From Pantoea sp. Mb-10 (GTDB taxonomy: Bacteria > Pseudomonadota > Gammaproteobacteria > Enterobacterales > Enterobacteriaceae), in assembly GCF_021272205.1 (NCBI RefSeq), contig NZ_JAJSDX010000006.1, positions 1-64,000 on the forward strand: 64,000 bases of DNA, given 5' to 3'. The position numbers and the translations under genes are program-made. Of this stretch, positions 54,201-63,882 are shown in pieces. The stretch's first letter is position 1, and the number at the start of each line of letters is the position of its first letter. Under the pieces are notes generated by a model. That model was given only the letters and a program-made list of their open reading frames with translations. It had not been told where the DNA came from and searched no databases.

Positions 54201-55404
54201 TGAGCGCCCTGACCGGTTCAATTTTAGCCGCCGCCAGCGCCGGATAAAGGCCAAAAAACAGCCCGGTAATGAGCGAGCTTGCCGCGCCAAGCACCAGAGA
54301 TGCAAATGACAGCGAAAAGGTCGACCAGGCAGACAAGCGATAGAATACGCCGGCACCCGCAATGCCAATTAAACAGCCCGCCAGCGCGCCCAGGGCACTT
54401 AACACCAGCGCCTCCAGCAAAAACTGCACCGCGATGTCACGCGTTCGCGCGCCGAGCGCCAGGCGAATGCCGATCTCTTTTTTGCGCTCAGCAACATTCA
54501 TCATCATCACATTCATTACGCCGATCCCGCCGCCCAGAAGGGATATCCCAGCCATTGACAGCAGCAGCCAGCCAAACAACTGCGACTGGCGATCCATGCC
54601 GTTCAGCAGCAGCGCCGGCACCTGTACGTTGACATTCAGAGCGGGCTGAAGCGCCAGGAGTGTCGTTTTCAATTGGTCAGCCATGGCGTCGGAGGTATCG
54701 CGCGAATATTGCACGATGACCGTGGAGAGATAAGGCATGGGCATCACACGTTTCATACTGTTGGCTGACAAAAAAATGGCGCTGTCGGGATCGAAAGGAA
54801 ACAGCGGATTGCTGTCACGGTGAGCCAGAATGCCAACCACTTCATACACGTAATGTCCGATATGAAAGCGGTCGCCAAGAGATTTCCCTTGCGCCATGCC
54901 GTTACCCAAGACGATATAGGTGCTGTCAGCGTCGGCGGCCCCTAAAAAGCGGCCCTGTTGCAGTGATAATCCCATGATACGCATGAGATCCCCTTTTGCG
55001 CCGATCAGTAGGGTTGGGATCATGCCCCCGCGATTCGCCACGTCATGCGCGGTGATCGTCGTGGCGGCAACCTGTTTTGCCTCAGGCACTGCCGCGCGCA
55101 GCGCCTCAGGATCAAACGAGCCCGGTAGGATTCCAGTGGGCCGCTGTCCCGGTGCAGGCTGGAGATTGGCGATAAGCACGTTGCTGCCCATGCCTTTAAA
55201 CACATTCGCAGATTCGAGCTGCGCCATATTGCCGACGTTGATCAACGCCACCACGGCGGCGCTTCCTGCCGCGATGCCCGCAAACGCCAGCACGGCACGC
55301 CGACCAAGGTGCCGAATACTTTCCAGCGCGGAGAGCAGAATCTGCGTAAAAGACGGTCCGTACTTAATACTGGTTCTCCCTGATTCTCGCGCTGCGCAAC
55401 GCAA
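54190..55404 (-). CDS. MacB-like ABC transporter permease
   Basis: The protein has about 404 residues: a first membrane helix (RRAVLAFAGIAAGSAAVVAL), a periplasmic domain of about 200 residues with the FtsX/MacB pattern (GLSLQQGRFLGAADAD), and three C-terminal helices preceded by MMMNVAERKKEIGIRLALGA. The nucleotide-binding domain is a separate gene, so MacB is split here. The start is unclear: TTG at 55404 has no good ribosome site, and no in-frame ATG exists before the first helix. Confidence 0.88.
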   Translation of the reverse strand: MRCAARESGRTSIKYGPSFTQILLSALESIRHLGRRAVLAFAGIAAGSAAVVALINVGNMAQLESANVFKGMGSNVLIANLQPAPGQRPTGILPGSFDPEALRAAVPEAKQVAATTITAHDVANRGGMIPTLLIGAKGDLMRIMGLSLQQGRFLGAADADSTYIVLGNGMAQGKSLGDRFHIGHYVYEVVGILAHRDSNPLFPFDPDSAIFLSANSMKRVMPMPYLSTVIVQYSRDTSDAMADQLKTTLLALQPALNVNVQVPALLLNGMDRQSQLFGWLLLSMAGISLLGGGIGVMNVMMMNVAERKKEIGIRLALGARTRDIAVQFLLEALVLSALGALAGCLIGIAGAGVFYRLSAWSTFSLSFASLVLGAASSLITGLFFGLYPALAAAKIEPVRALNDA

Positions 55405-55419
55405 AAACCTGACAAGTGT

Positions 55420-56112
55420 TCATTCCTGAATGCCGCCATTGGTGACATAAAACTGCCTGTTCATTCGGCTTGCCAGCACCTTATCGTGCGTCACGATAAC
55501 CAGCGTGGTGCGATGGGTTCGATTTTTTTCCAATAGCACCTCCACAATTTTGTTGCCGGTTTCATCGTCAAGGTTTCCGGTAGGTTCATCCGCCAGCAGC
55601 AAAGAGGGATTGCCGCAGAGCGCGCGAGCAATGGCCACGCGCTGACATTGGCCGCCGGAAAGTTCGCTGGGACGATGGTGCACCCGCTCAGCCAGACCCA
55701 CTTGATCCAGCCAGTCCGCCGCTTTTAGCAAGGCCGCACGTTTCTTTTCGCCACGGTACAGCAGAGGCAGCGCCACGTTCTCCAGCGTAGTTAGGCGAGG
55801 AAGCAGATTAAAAGCTTGAAAAATAAAACCAATGTGTTCGTTTCTTAGCTGTGCGCGCACGTTAGCAGAGGCGTGAGACGTCTCCTGCCCGGCAATAAAA
55901 AGGTTTCCCGCCCGCGGCCTTTCCAGTAATCCGATCAGGTGCATCAGGGTGCTTTTTCCTGCGCCGGAAGGGCCGGTAATGGCGCACGTTTCACCGCGCG
56001 CAATGCACAGTGAGATATTCGTGAGAATGTTGATCGGCGCATCCGCTGAGCCGTAGTGATAGCAGACGTTTTCGAGGCGCAGCGCCTCATTGTCGCATCG
56101 GATGACGCTCAT
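55420..56112 (-). CDS. MacB/LolD-type ABC transporter ATPase
   Basis: The start at ATG 56112 (MSVIRCDNEALRLENVCYHY) gives 230 residues; longer readings lack family similarity. Walker A GPSGAGKST, Q-loop FIFQAFNLLPRL, signature LSGGQCQRVAIARAL, Walker B LLLADEPTGNLD and the H-loop VTHD are all present, in the LolD/MacB class with the DETG spacing. It energises the permease encoded 15 nt downstream. Confidence 0.93.
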   Translation of the reverse strand: MSVIRCDNEALRLENVCYHYGSADAPINILTNISLCIARGETCAITGPSGAGKSTLMHLIGLLERPRAGNLFIAGQETSHASANVRAQLRNEHIGFIFQAFNLLPRLTTLENVALPLLYRGEKKRAALLKAADWLDQVGLAERVHHRPSELSGGQCQRVAIARALCGNPSLLLADEPTGNLDDETGNKIVEVLLEKNRTHRTTLVIVTHDKVLASRMNRQFYVTNGGIQE

Positions 56113-56264
56113 ACGTAAAACGCGTCCTTGAGTGCCGCGTGTTGATGAGTCCGCGTAAACAGGTGCATTGGGGCGAGGATAACCAGCATAAATGATCGAG
56201 TGAGTCTTACACATCAGCAAAGTATCCCTCTGGGGATACCTTGCTGGTAATGATCGCGCTTAAA

Positions 56265-56720
56265 TCAATGCGGAACGTCGTAGTTCACGGTGACCTGGGT
56301 GGTGCCGGAACCGAAAATACTGCCGGTCGCTTTGTTGGAGCGAACGCTGTAGTAAAGGAAGAATGGCGTGTTCGCTGAACGGCCTTTAAACGCTGTGGTC
56401 GTGCCCGACTTCGCGGCTGAAATATCCACACAGTTAATGGTGGATCCCTGGCAGAGTTGTACCACCAGCGTGCCGCGGTTACCCACGTCAACCTGCCCCA
56501 GCGCGTAATCATAATAAATGATGGATACCGTGGCATTCGTCACGGGAATCGCACCGGCCCTAATCGGGAAATCGAAGGTGTACCAGTTGTTCGCAGCGGT
56601 GACCATCATCGATTTGTTAGGGGAGCTTTGGTATGCACCACCATCAATCGCCTGAGCGCCCATTGAAGCCAGTCCCAGAGCAAACGCAGCGCCCATCGCC
56701 AGGCGAGAAATCATTTTCAT
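56265..56720 (-). CDS. FlhE-like secreted protein
   Basis: The protein has 151 residues with a signal peptide (MKMISRLAMGAAFALGLASM GAQA). The body GAYQSSPNKSMMVTAANNWY, the central LCQGSTINCVDIS with two cysteines, SGTTTAFKG and the closing TTQVTVNYDV match the pattern of FlhE (LCSQSRCVEL, SGTTHGF, NEVIVNY in E. coli). FlhE is a periplasmic flagellar accessory protein, normally the third gene of flhBAE. Here it stands alone at the head of an exporter operon, 152 nt before the ATPase. Confidence 0.72.
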   Translation of the reverse strand: MKMISRLAMGAAFALGLASMGAQAIDGGAYQSSPNKSMMVTAANNWYTFDFPIRAGAIPVTNATVSIIYYDYALGQVDVGNRGTLVVQLCQGSTINCVDISAAKSGTTTAFKGRSANTPFFLYYSVRSNKATGSIFGSGTTQVTVNYDVPH

Positions 56721-57379
56721 AGCTTTTCCTTAAGTTTTTGTCAAATTACCGCAAGCGATGCATTAATAATGTTTATTTTTATAAATAGCAAACAAAACTT
56801 TTTACATTTTCAAACCACTGATAGTTCGTAATCCTTACCAAACCCTGTTTCTAAGGCATAGCAACATTATTAATTTTCATTGAATAAAATAATCATGAAT
56901 GTTTAACGGCCAAACTCATTTTAAGGAAGTCGTGCAGCGGGCGCGCCACTACGCCAATGGCAGTCGGATTATGCGGGTCAGCGAGACTCTCCCTGCCGTG
57001 CACTTAACGCCGCAGGCGATCGGCGTGCACGTAGCCATCCCCATGGAGGTTACCTTCACGCGCTTGCCTCTCTACGAACACTCGCGCAGCGTATCCTTGC
57101 GGCACGGCTTGGGAAGGTGCGTGATGACCCAACATGACTCGCAGTCTCAACGCCTGCCTGCGCGAGGACGTCAGTGGGTGACTGTCTGAGGGCGAGATCC
57201 TCTTGTAGGAGGCGCAGCACTGGCTGGACGTCGCCTGCAATGCCTTCGCTCACTATGTGATACGCGTTTTAAGAGCATTCTCAGTAATCGTTTTCATTAG
57301 AAATTACCGACCGAAAAACAAGCGGTTAAAAATATTACTGTCGTTAATGTTATGTTTTATAAGCTAAAAAACTGATAAA
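56721..57379. other. Intergenic region with a possible decayed gene
   Basis: The left part (56721-56910) is AT-rich and should hold the promoter of the flhE-like operon. A GC-rich block at about 56925-57260 looks like former coding sequence on either strand but is interrupted by stops in every frame, and I cannot assign it. Confidence 0.35.
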
Positions 57380-57490
57380 CACAGCGGCAAAGCGGTCGCT
57401 GTGCTTTATATTTAACTGGCTCTGTGACGAAATCCAACGAAGCACAGAGAAGAGTCACTCCTGTTGCCCCCGTATGGGGGCTCTTTTTTT
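57380..57490 (+). ncRNA. Candidate small RNA with three stem-loops
   Basis: Three consecutive perfect stems: CACAGCG/CGCTGTG (57380-57386, 57397-57403), CTCTGTG/CACAGAG (57420-57426, 57443-57449), and the terminator stem GCCCCC/GGGGGC (57466-57471, 57476-57481) followed by CTCTTTTTTT-type tail. No plus-strand gene precedes it, and the neighbouring LysR gene is on the other strand. It has the layout of an Hfq-type sRNA, but no family is recognised. Confidence 0.4.
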
Positions 57491-57522
57491 GCCGCTCCCT
57501 CGGCGGTGCCGCCGTTTTATGC

Positions 57523-58437
57523 TCACGCTTGCCGGGCAGACAAGGTTTCTATCGCTTCGGTTACCCGCTGAATGACCCGCAGAGCCGCACGCGACAACTG
57601 CCGAGAAGGTGCGGTACACAACGCCAGCGTCAACGGGCGCATGACGCTGTGCTTGAGCGGAACAAAACAGAGCTGATGGGTTTGCACTTCGGTCAGCACA
57701 TCAAGCAAGCTCAACACGCACACGCCAGTGCCTTGGGCAATCAAACTGCGAATTAAACGGATATCATTACAGGCTATGATGTTGTCCGGCGCCATCCCCT
57801 GCTTGCGGTAAAGCGCCGCCACGCGTTCGTGCACCACCAGCGCTTCTCCCGGTAAAATATGGCGCTCGTGGCTGAGATCGCTCAGCGACAGCGCGGCGTG
57901 TCCGCTCAGCGGATGTGCGGCGGGCATCACAATGCCCATCTCCAGTTCGGCAAACGCCAGCACGTCCAGTCCTGCCTGCCCGGCCGGGTCAAGAATCAGA
58001 CCGAAATCAATCTCTGCATGACGAATCATCTGACTGATCGCGTGACTGCTGTCCACGGTCAATTCAAGTCGCAGCCACGGGTACTCGCGCGCCATCTGCC
58101 CAATGGCATCCGCGACGCCGCCGCGCGTCAACGACTGGACTAATCCCATACTGACATTGCCACGTTTTAACCCCTGAATGTCATCAAAACGCTGTCGCGT
58201 AAGACGAAATTCGCGCTGCCAGCGCATCACGTCGTCGTAGAGCAATTCGCCCGCCGTGGTCATGCGCAGCCCCTCGGGAAGGCGTTCAAACAGCGGCGTT
58301 CCGAAATGGGCTTCCGCCTGAAGAATTTGCCGGTTAATGGCGGATGCCGAGACGTGCAGCTTCTCCGCCGCCCTTCGCAAGCTGCCGCTGCGCGCCACTT
58401 CGGTGAAATACAGGGAAAAGCGGGAAAAAGGACTCAT
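57523..58437 (-). CDS. LysR-family transcriptional regulator
   Basis: The start at ATG 58437 (MSPFSRFSLYFTEVARSGSL) gives 304 residues. The winged helix has RRAAEKLHVSASAINRQILQ, then AEAHFGTPLFERLPEG, and the effector domain follows. It is divergent from the oxygenase gene with a 123-nt gap, the classical layout for a LysR activator of an aromatic-degradation operon. Confidence 0.9.
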   Translation of the reverse strand: MSPFSRFSLYFTEVARSGSLRRAAEKLHVSASAINRQILQAEAHFGTPLFERLPEGLRMTTAGELLYDDVMRWQREFRLTRQRFDDIQGLKRGNVSMGLVQSLTRGGVADAIGQMAREYPWLRLELTVDSSHAISQMIRHAEIDFGLILDPAGQAGLDVLAFAELEMGIVMPAAHPLSGHAALSLSDLSHERHILPGEALVVHERVAALYRKQGMAPDNIIACNDIRLIRSLIAQGTGVCVLSLLDVLTEVQTHQLCFVPLKHSVMRPLTLALCTAPSRQLSRAALRVIQRVTEAIETLSARQA

Positions 58438-58560
58438 GGCCACCTGTTCTGTTTTTTGCAACACATTGCTGAATTATTGATGATGGATTTGTACACTGCT
58501 TAGTATTCACAATGTCCTGACAGAAATGAAGCCTTTTGCCACTTGTTACAGGACATCGCC

Positions 58561-59592
58561 ATGAGCAGCATTACGCCTCCCGCACATTGCACATTTGAAC
58601 CCGACGATTGGTTACGCCTGGCACAGCAGTGGCACCCCGTGGCACGGGCCTGCGATATCACTGGCGCGCCAGAAAAAGCCACGCTGCTGGATGAACAACT
58701 GGTGGTATACCGCATCAACGGTCAGGTCGTGGTCGCTCGGGATGTCTGCCCGCATCGCGGCGTGCCTTTAACGCTGGGTTTTCATGACGAGCACGGCATC
58801 GTCTGCCCTTATCACGGTCTGCGGTTTGGCGAGCAGGGGCGCTGCAATCGCATTCCCTCCAGTCCCGGTCAGGCCGTGCCCGCTAAGCTTCATCTCACCA
58901 CCTATCAGGTTGAAGAACGCTACGGGCTCATCTGGGTCTGTTTGGCACCCGATGCAGATAATCCGGCACCGCTGCCGTCAATGCCGCACTGGGACGATGA
59001 CGGCTTTCAGCAGATCAATTGCCCCGGTTTTGAAGTGAATGGCTTTGCCGGTCGTCAGGTAGAGGGTTTCCTTGACGTCGCGCACTTTGCCTGGGTGCAC
59101 ACCGAGACCTTTGCCGATGCCACCAATCAAGTGGTGCCCGAGTACGCGCCAATGGAAACCGACACCGGTTTTGTGGTGGATTACTGGAGCAGCGTAAGTA
59201 ATTTTGCCGCCAACAGCCCGCAGCAGGCACCGGAGGGCTTCGAATGGCTGCGCCATTTTGAGATGCATTTACCCTTTACCGCTACCTTGACTATCCATTT
59301 TCCTGGCGAGTCGCGCCTGGTCATCATGAATGCCGCTTCGCCGGTATCTGCGCGTAAAACGCGTATGTTTGCGCCGATTGCGCGTAACTTTGATCTGCAC
59401 GTACCGGTTGAGGATGTTCATGCCTTTAACCTGCGGGTCTTCGAGGAAGATCGCTTGATGGTTGAAACGCAAAAACCAGAGCGGCTGCCGCTGGATTTAA
59501 GCATGGAGGCACATATCCCCGCCGATCGCAGCTCGATTGCCTACCGACGCGGCCTGAAGCGTATGGGCTTTGGCGATTTCTTTTTGGTATGA
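58561..59592 (+). CDS. Rieske aromatic oxygenase, oxygenase component
   Basis: The start at ATG 58561 has AGGAC upstream and gives 343 residues. The Rieske [2Fe-2S] motif CPHRG ... CPYHGLRF is near residues 63-88. The mononuclear iron motif FLDVAHFAWVHTETF (Asp plus two His) is near residues 171-185. The small single-subunit type resembles vanillate demethylase VanA and phthalate-dioxygenase-like enzymes. It works with the reductase encoded directly downstream. The substrate is unknown. Confidence 0.9.
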   Translation: MSSITPPAHCTFEPDDWLRLAQQWHPVARACDITGAPEKATLLDEQLVVYRINGQVVVARDVCPHRGVPLTLGFHDEHGIVCPYHGLRFGEQGRCNRIPSSPGQAVPAKLHLTTYQVEERYGLIWVCLAPDADNPAPLPSMPHWDDDGFQQINCPGFEVNGFAGRQVEGFLDVAHFAWVHTETFADATNQVVPEYAPMETDTGFVVDYWSSVSNFAANSPQQAPEGFEWLRHFEMHLPFTATLTIHFPGESRLVIMNAASPVSARKTRMFAPIARNFDLHVPVEDVHAFNLRVFEEDRLMVETQKPERLPLDLSMEAHIPADRSSIAYRRGLKRMGFGDFFLV

Positions 59593-59602
59593 GGAGGCCA
59601 TG

Positions 59603-60571
59603 ATGAGCACAGAATTTGACGTGGTGGTAGACGGTATCTTCCGCCAGGGCCGCCACAATCTCAGCGTCAGGCTGGTGGCGGAAAATTTCGCCCCCCTCCC
59701 CGTCTGGCAGCCTGGGGCTCACATTGATGTGCATTTACGCGCCGGGTTGGTGCGCCAATATTCACTCACGGGGTCCAACCGCGACCAGCAGGCTTACCAC
59801 ATTTGCATCGCACGCGACGCGCAATCGCGCGGCGGTTCCCGTTATGTGCATGACACGCTACGGCCCGGTCAGCGTCTCAAAATCTCACCGCCACGCAATC
59901 TTTTCCCTTTGGTGTCCGCAGAAAGCGTGACATTACTGGCAGCCGGTATTGGCATTACGCCCCTGTATGCCATGGCCGACGCGTTGGATGCCGCTGGCAC
60001 CCCTTTTGTGTTGCATTACTTCGTCAAGCAGCGTGGCGATGAAGCGTTCCTGCCCGAACTGTCACGCTATATGGCGCAAGGTCAGTGCAAAATTTGGTAC
60101 AGCAGCGAGGGCAACAGTCCCCGCAGCGCCTTGCCTGCGGCGGTGCTGTCGCACGAACCAGACAGACATCTCTATGTGTGCGGACCGGCAGGCTTTATGC
60201 AACAGGTAACACAGCAGGCGCTGACGTATAACTGGCCGGCTGAGGCGATCCATACCGAGGCCTTCAAGCCAGTGCAAGCGGCGCCGATTCTGGGCGAGGA
60301 GGGCGCTTTTACCGTCACGCTGGCGCGTTCTGGGCGGCAGTGCACGGTACCCGCAGGGCAGACCATTGCGCGCGTGTTACAGGATAATGGCATCGCCGTG
60401 ACTTTATCCTGCGAAATGGGCATGTGTGGGGCTTGTTTAACGCGCGTCACCGCCGGCGAGATCGATCACCGCGATACGGTTCAATCTGCGGCAGAAAAAA
60501 GCGGTGCCGAGCAGCACATTGCACTGTGCTGCTCGCGCAGTAAAACGCCCGAGTTGGTGCTGGATCTCTAA
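59603..60571 (+). CDS. Oxygenase reductase (VanB/PDR type)
   Basis: The start at ATG 59603 or 59600 follows GAGGAGG; about 322 residues. Domains in order: flavin domain ([20 protein letters not shown]), NAD domain ([20 protein letters not shown]), and a C-terminal plant-type [2Fe-2S] ferredoxin ([17 protein letters not shown], then CC near residue 312). It passes electrons from NAD(P)H to the Rieske oxygenase. It is spaced 10 nt behind its partner. Confidence 0.92.
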   Translation: MSTEFDVVVDGIFRQGRHNLSVRLVAENFAPLPVWQPGAHIDVHLRAGLVRQYSLTGSNRDQQAYHICIARDAQSRGGSRYVHDTLRPGQRLKISPPRNLFPLVSAESVTLLAAGIGITPLYAMADALDAAGTPFVLHYFVKQRGDEAFLPELSRYMAQGQCKIWYSSEGNSPRSALPAAVLSHEPDRHLYVCGPAGFMQQVTQQALTYNWPAEAIHTEAFKPVQAAPILGEEGAFTVTLARSGRQCTVPAGQTIARVLQDNGIAVTLSCEMGMCGACLTRVTAGEIDHRDTVQSAAEKSGAEQHIALCCSRSKTPELVLDL

Positions 60572-62142
60572 ATCGCGGCGGGTTCAGGCGCCAACTTAAA
60601 TACGCTTACGCTTTTAAGCATCTGGTTTGCCTGTTCGTTCAACATCGACGAGGCCGCCAGAGATTGCTCAACCAGCGACGCATTCTGCTGCGTCGTGAGG
60701 TCAATTTGACTGATGGCGATGTTGATCTGGCTAATGCCATCCGCCTGTTCACTGCTGGCCTGATTAATCTGGGCCAGCACCTCTTTCATATTAGCGACGT
60801 TGAGCATCATGTCCGACATCAGTTTGTTGGCCTCCGTGACGGAGTCGCGCCCATCAACGATGCGCGTCGAGGACTCTTCAATTAGCGATCGAATCTCACG
60901 CGACGACGTGGCCGTTTTTTGCGCCAGTCCACGTACCTCTTGCGCCACGACGGCAAAACCGCGGCCATGCTCGCCAGCGCGGGCGGCCTCAACGGCGGCG
61001 TTCAGGGCCAGAATATTTGTTTGGAACGCAATGGAATCAATCAGGTTAATGATGTCTGACATCCGGCTCGCAGAGTCGTGGATTTCTGCCATTTTGCCGG
61101 AGACGTGATTCATCATCATGACATTTTGATCAACGGCCGTTTCCGCTTTAGTGGATAAATCCGCGGCAAAATGGGTATTGTTGCGCGTGTTGCTGATGGT
61201 CGCCGTGAACTCTTCGACCGACGCTGCGGTTTGTTCCACGGAACTGGCTTGCTCCTCGGTGCGCGCGGCCAAATCTTGCGTTCCAGACATGATCTCGCTG
61301 GCGCCGCCTGAAATTTGCTCTGCGCTTTGGCGAATCTGACTGACGATCAGCGACATTTTTTGCTGCATGTGCTGAATAGCATTAATCAACAGCCCCATTT
61401 CATCGCGGCGTTTTTCATGAAACGCGCTGCTCAAGTCCCCGTCTGCAACGCGTGAAAGAAACGCGATAACGTTTTTCAACGGCACCGTAATTGAGCGAAT
61501 GATCAGCCATGCCAGCGCGGTGGAGAGCATCACGGCGGCAATAAATATCACCACCATGAAAATTTTGGTGGCGTTATACGAGCGCACAAACTCGCCGTAG
61601 GACTGCTGCATTTGCTTTTCTTGCAGCGCAATAAATCCCTCGACCGCTTGGGTATAGTCGCCCTGCACTTTCGCCAATTGGTTGAAATAAAACGCTAACG
61701 CCTGCGCATTGTTGCCGTTCAGCAACTGCAAAAACTGATCGCGATGAGTAAGATAAGCATCACGTTTGCCGTTGATCACGTTGAGGGAATCTTTTGACTC
61801 TTGGTCATCCGAAATCCCCTCAATTTGTTTATAAAGTGCGGAAATTTGCTGCGAAGCATGGGTGAGCGAATCGGTAATCGCGCGCCGCTGTTCGACATTA
61901 ATCGGGCTCAGCAACAGGGCTTGCTGATGAATGGAAACATTGATTTCATCAATGAGCTGGTTGCTCAGTGATATAGAGGGATAATCATCCTGCATAATCC
62001 CATTGACGCCTTTGTCAGCAAGCTTAAGCGAATTTAACCCTAACGCAGCAACAAAAAGCAGCATGGCAATGTTCGCCAGCGATGAGACAACTAACTTCGT
62101 ACGCAACGTAACATTGCGTGAAAATGCTTGAATCATGTTCAT
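60568..62142 (-). CDS. Methyl-accepting chemotaxis protein
   Basis: A 524-residue receptor with two membrane helices (near residues 16-34 and 195-215), a short periplasmic four-helix domain, HAMP and the hairpin tip [24 protein letters not shown]. It ends KLAPEPAAI and lacks the NWETF-type pentapeptide present in the other two receptors of the window. Its stop overlaps the stop of the reductase gene by 4 nt. ATG 62136 is an alternative start. Confidence 0.92.
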   Translation of the reverse strand: MNMIQAFSRNVTLRTKLVVSSLANIAMLLFVAALGLNSLKLADKGVNGIMQDDYPSISLSNQLIDEINVSIHQQALLLSPINVEQRRAITDSLTHASQQISALYKQIEGISDDQESKDSLNVINGKRDAYLTHRDQFLQLLNGNNAQALAFYFNQLAKVQGDYTQAVEGFIALQEKQMQQSYGEFVRSYNATKIFMVVIFIAAVMLSTALAWLIIRSITVPLKNVIAFLSRVADGDLSSAFHEKRRDEMGLLINAIQHMQQKMSLIVSQIRQSAEQISGGASEIMSGTQDLAARTEEQASSVEQTAASVEEFTATISNTRNNTHFAADLSTKAETAVDQNVMMMNHVSGKMAEIHDSASRMSDIINLIDSIAFQTNILALNAAVEAARAGEHGRGFAVVAQEVRGLAQKTATSSREIRSLIEESSTRIVDGRDSVTEANKLMSDMMLNVANMKEVLAQINQASSEQADGISQINIAISQIDLTTQQNASLVEQSLAASSMLNEQANQMLKSVSVFKLAPEPAAI

Positions 62143-62857
62143 CCAGAGGCCTCGATAACAAGGTGAAATGTGGCTTAAGAAAGGAAAAGCGAATGCAACT
62201 TGCCGCTACGTGGTCCTTGTTTCAGCAATACAGTTGTTATCGTCTGTCGCTGGGCTTATCTGAGCGTCTTTACGTAACTATAACTAATTCCTATTGCTAT
62301 TATCGTTCCTATCAATTGAAAGCTGGCAGGGATCGACGCAAAGCACACTGATGTGCCGCACAGTGCATCATCAACAATCACAAGGTTCATTAGCGAGACT
62401 GTAGGGGGCGGCGTGCATCCCGCCACAACGGGCTGACCTTCTCGTCCCGCTCATCAATAATACCTGTCATGCATTATTTAAAAGAGAAATTAATAGGCGA
62501 AGTGCACTGGCTAACACCTTTCCTATTTAAGCGAAGCGGTAAAAATGAGGATTATTCCACATGAAAGTGGTCCGTTTGCGAATATGACGATTGACAGTAA
62601 TATAAATTAAGAAAAACCTTCCTGATTTTACCGCTCCGTTTAAATAATTAAAAAATTTCGCTTCGCATGATGAATAAAATCTGATAACAATCATTTTTCA
62701 TACCACTTTTGCGCAAGTCGCAGTAAAATTGCGTTATCCCTGATCGAACGCAACGATAAATATTAATCATTAAGATTCATCGAACCTTGATTGTGGTAAA
62801 AACAGCACTACATTTATTTTTTGCTTTACATTGGTATAAATATTAAGAGGACGAAAA
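62143..62857. other. AT-rich intergenic region
   Basis: About 715 nt, AT-rich on the right. A 21-codon frame (62545-62610) has no clear ribosome site. The right end must hold the promoter of the KGG gene. No sigma-28 site was found for the chemoreceptor. Confidence 0.4.
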
Positions 62858-63061
62858 ATGACGGATTCTCACGATCTCGTTAAAGAGGAAGAACAAAAGA
62901 AGCAGAGGCGAGGCGGCGCGGGTAACTTTGCTGAGAACAAAGAGCGAGCTGCTGAAGCAGGCCGTAAGGGTGGTCAGGTCAGTGGCGGCAACTTCAAAAA
63001 CGATCCTCAGCGCGCTATCGAAGCGGGCCGCAAAGGAGGTAAAATCAGCCGTCGTAAGTAA
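62858..63061 (+). CDS. YciG-like KGG-motif stress protein
   Basis: The protein has 67 residues behind AGAGGACG. RRGGAGNFAENKERAAEAGR and KGGQVSGGNFKNDPQRAIEAGR each end in a KGG motif, the hallmark of the YciG/con-10 general-stress family. In E. coli YciG depends on RpoS and is needed for swarming. The N-terminal DSHDLVKEEEQKKQ is an extension compared with YciG. Confidence 0.92.
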   Translation: MTDSHDLVKEEEQKKQRRGGAGNFAENKERAAEAGRKGGQVSGGNFKNDPQRAIEAGRKGGKISRRK

Positions 63062-63571
63062 TTTCTGAGCCGTTTTCTGAATAGTAGTTTTCTTTGTTGC
63101 ATTATCCAAGCGCTCTCCTGACGCTGCGTTACCGCTTCGCTAAATCAGCATCGGGAGAGTTATCTCTTTCTTCAGGGCGTAATTGGCGTCTTATTAATCG
63201 CAAAAGTGGTTTTATCGTCACGCTTACCTGCGAGGCTGTAACTGCTATTTCTTATTTTTTTAAATCAGCGCTCAGTTATTATCACGCTTTTCATATTTTA
63301 TATTTGTACAAATCACACATGATTGTACACTTTTGTTAACCTCCTTTTTAGAACCTATATTTATTATTAGCACTTTTATTTAGCAATTAACGCTGTCTCA
63401 CTTTGCCTGGTTTATAACCTGCGTTTCGCACCCCTTTGCACAGGCATGTTATGCCGCTTGGTATCGTACCGATCGCACACGCGGTGATCTGCGTTCAATA
63501 ATCCTGGCTACAGTGTGTAAGTACGCTGCAAACAATTTTTGCAGCAGGAATACGAATCAAGAGAGGTCAGC
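63062..63571. other. Intergenic region before the zinc-finger gene
   Basis: About 510 nt, AT-rich (63240-63390) with TTGTACAAAT at 63304 and ATTGTACACT at 63322. No gene can be supported. An 81-codon frame at 63094 is judged spurious. Confidence 0.4.
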
Positions 63572-63838
63572 ATGGCAGGCGGTTGGTCCGAAGATGGTGC
63601 GGTGCAAAAACAGATTGATGCCACCGTTGATGACGCTGTCGCCAGGGCGCGCAGCCATCTCAATCAGGGTAAAAGTGCACAGTATTGTGAAGCGTGTGGT
63701 GAACCGATACCGGAAGCGCGCCGCCTGGCGTTACCCGGCGTGCAATACTGCGTAGCGTGTCAGCAAAAGCTGGATGAAAAAGAGGCAAGTCACAGCGGGT
63801 ACAATCGGCGAGGCAGTAAGGATAGCCAACTGCGCTGA
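63572..63838 (+). CDS. ybiI: DksA/TraR-type C4 zinc-finger protein (YbiI-like)
   Basis: The start at ATG 63572 (MAGGWSEDGAVQKQIDATVD) has GAGAGG upstream and gives 88 residues, the length of E. coli YbiI. The zinc finger is YCEACGEPIPEARRLALPGV then QYCVACQQ (two CxxC pairs). Relatives bind RNA polymerase or remain uncharacterised. Confidence 0.9.
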   Translation: MAGGWSEDGAVQKQIDATVDDAVARARSHLNQGKSAQYCEACGEPIPEARRLALPGVQYCVACQQKLDEKEASHSGYNRRGSKDSQLR

Positions 63839-63882
63839 CTGGCCGCCTTCAAGACGCATGGCAGCCTGTTTGCGCTCAATAT

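Noticed and set aside
62545..62610. 21-codon frame before the KGG gene
   Set aside because: No convincing ribosome site and no hydrophobic or domain pattern.
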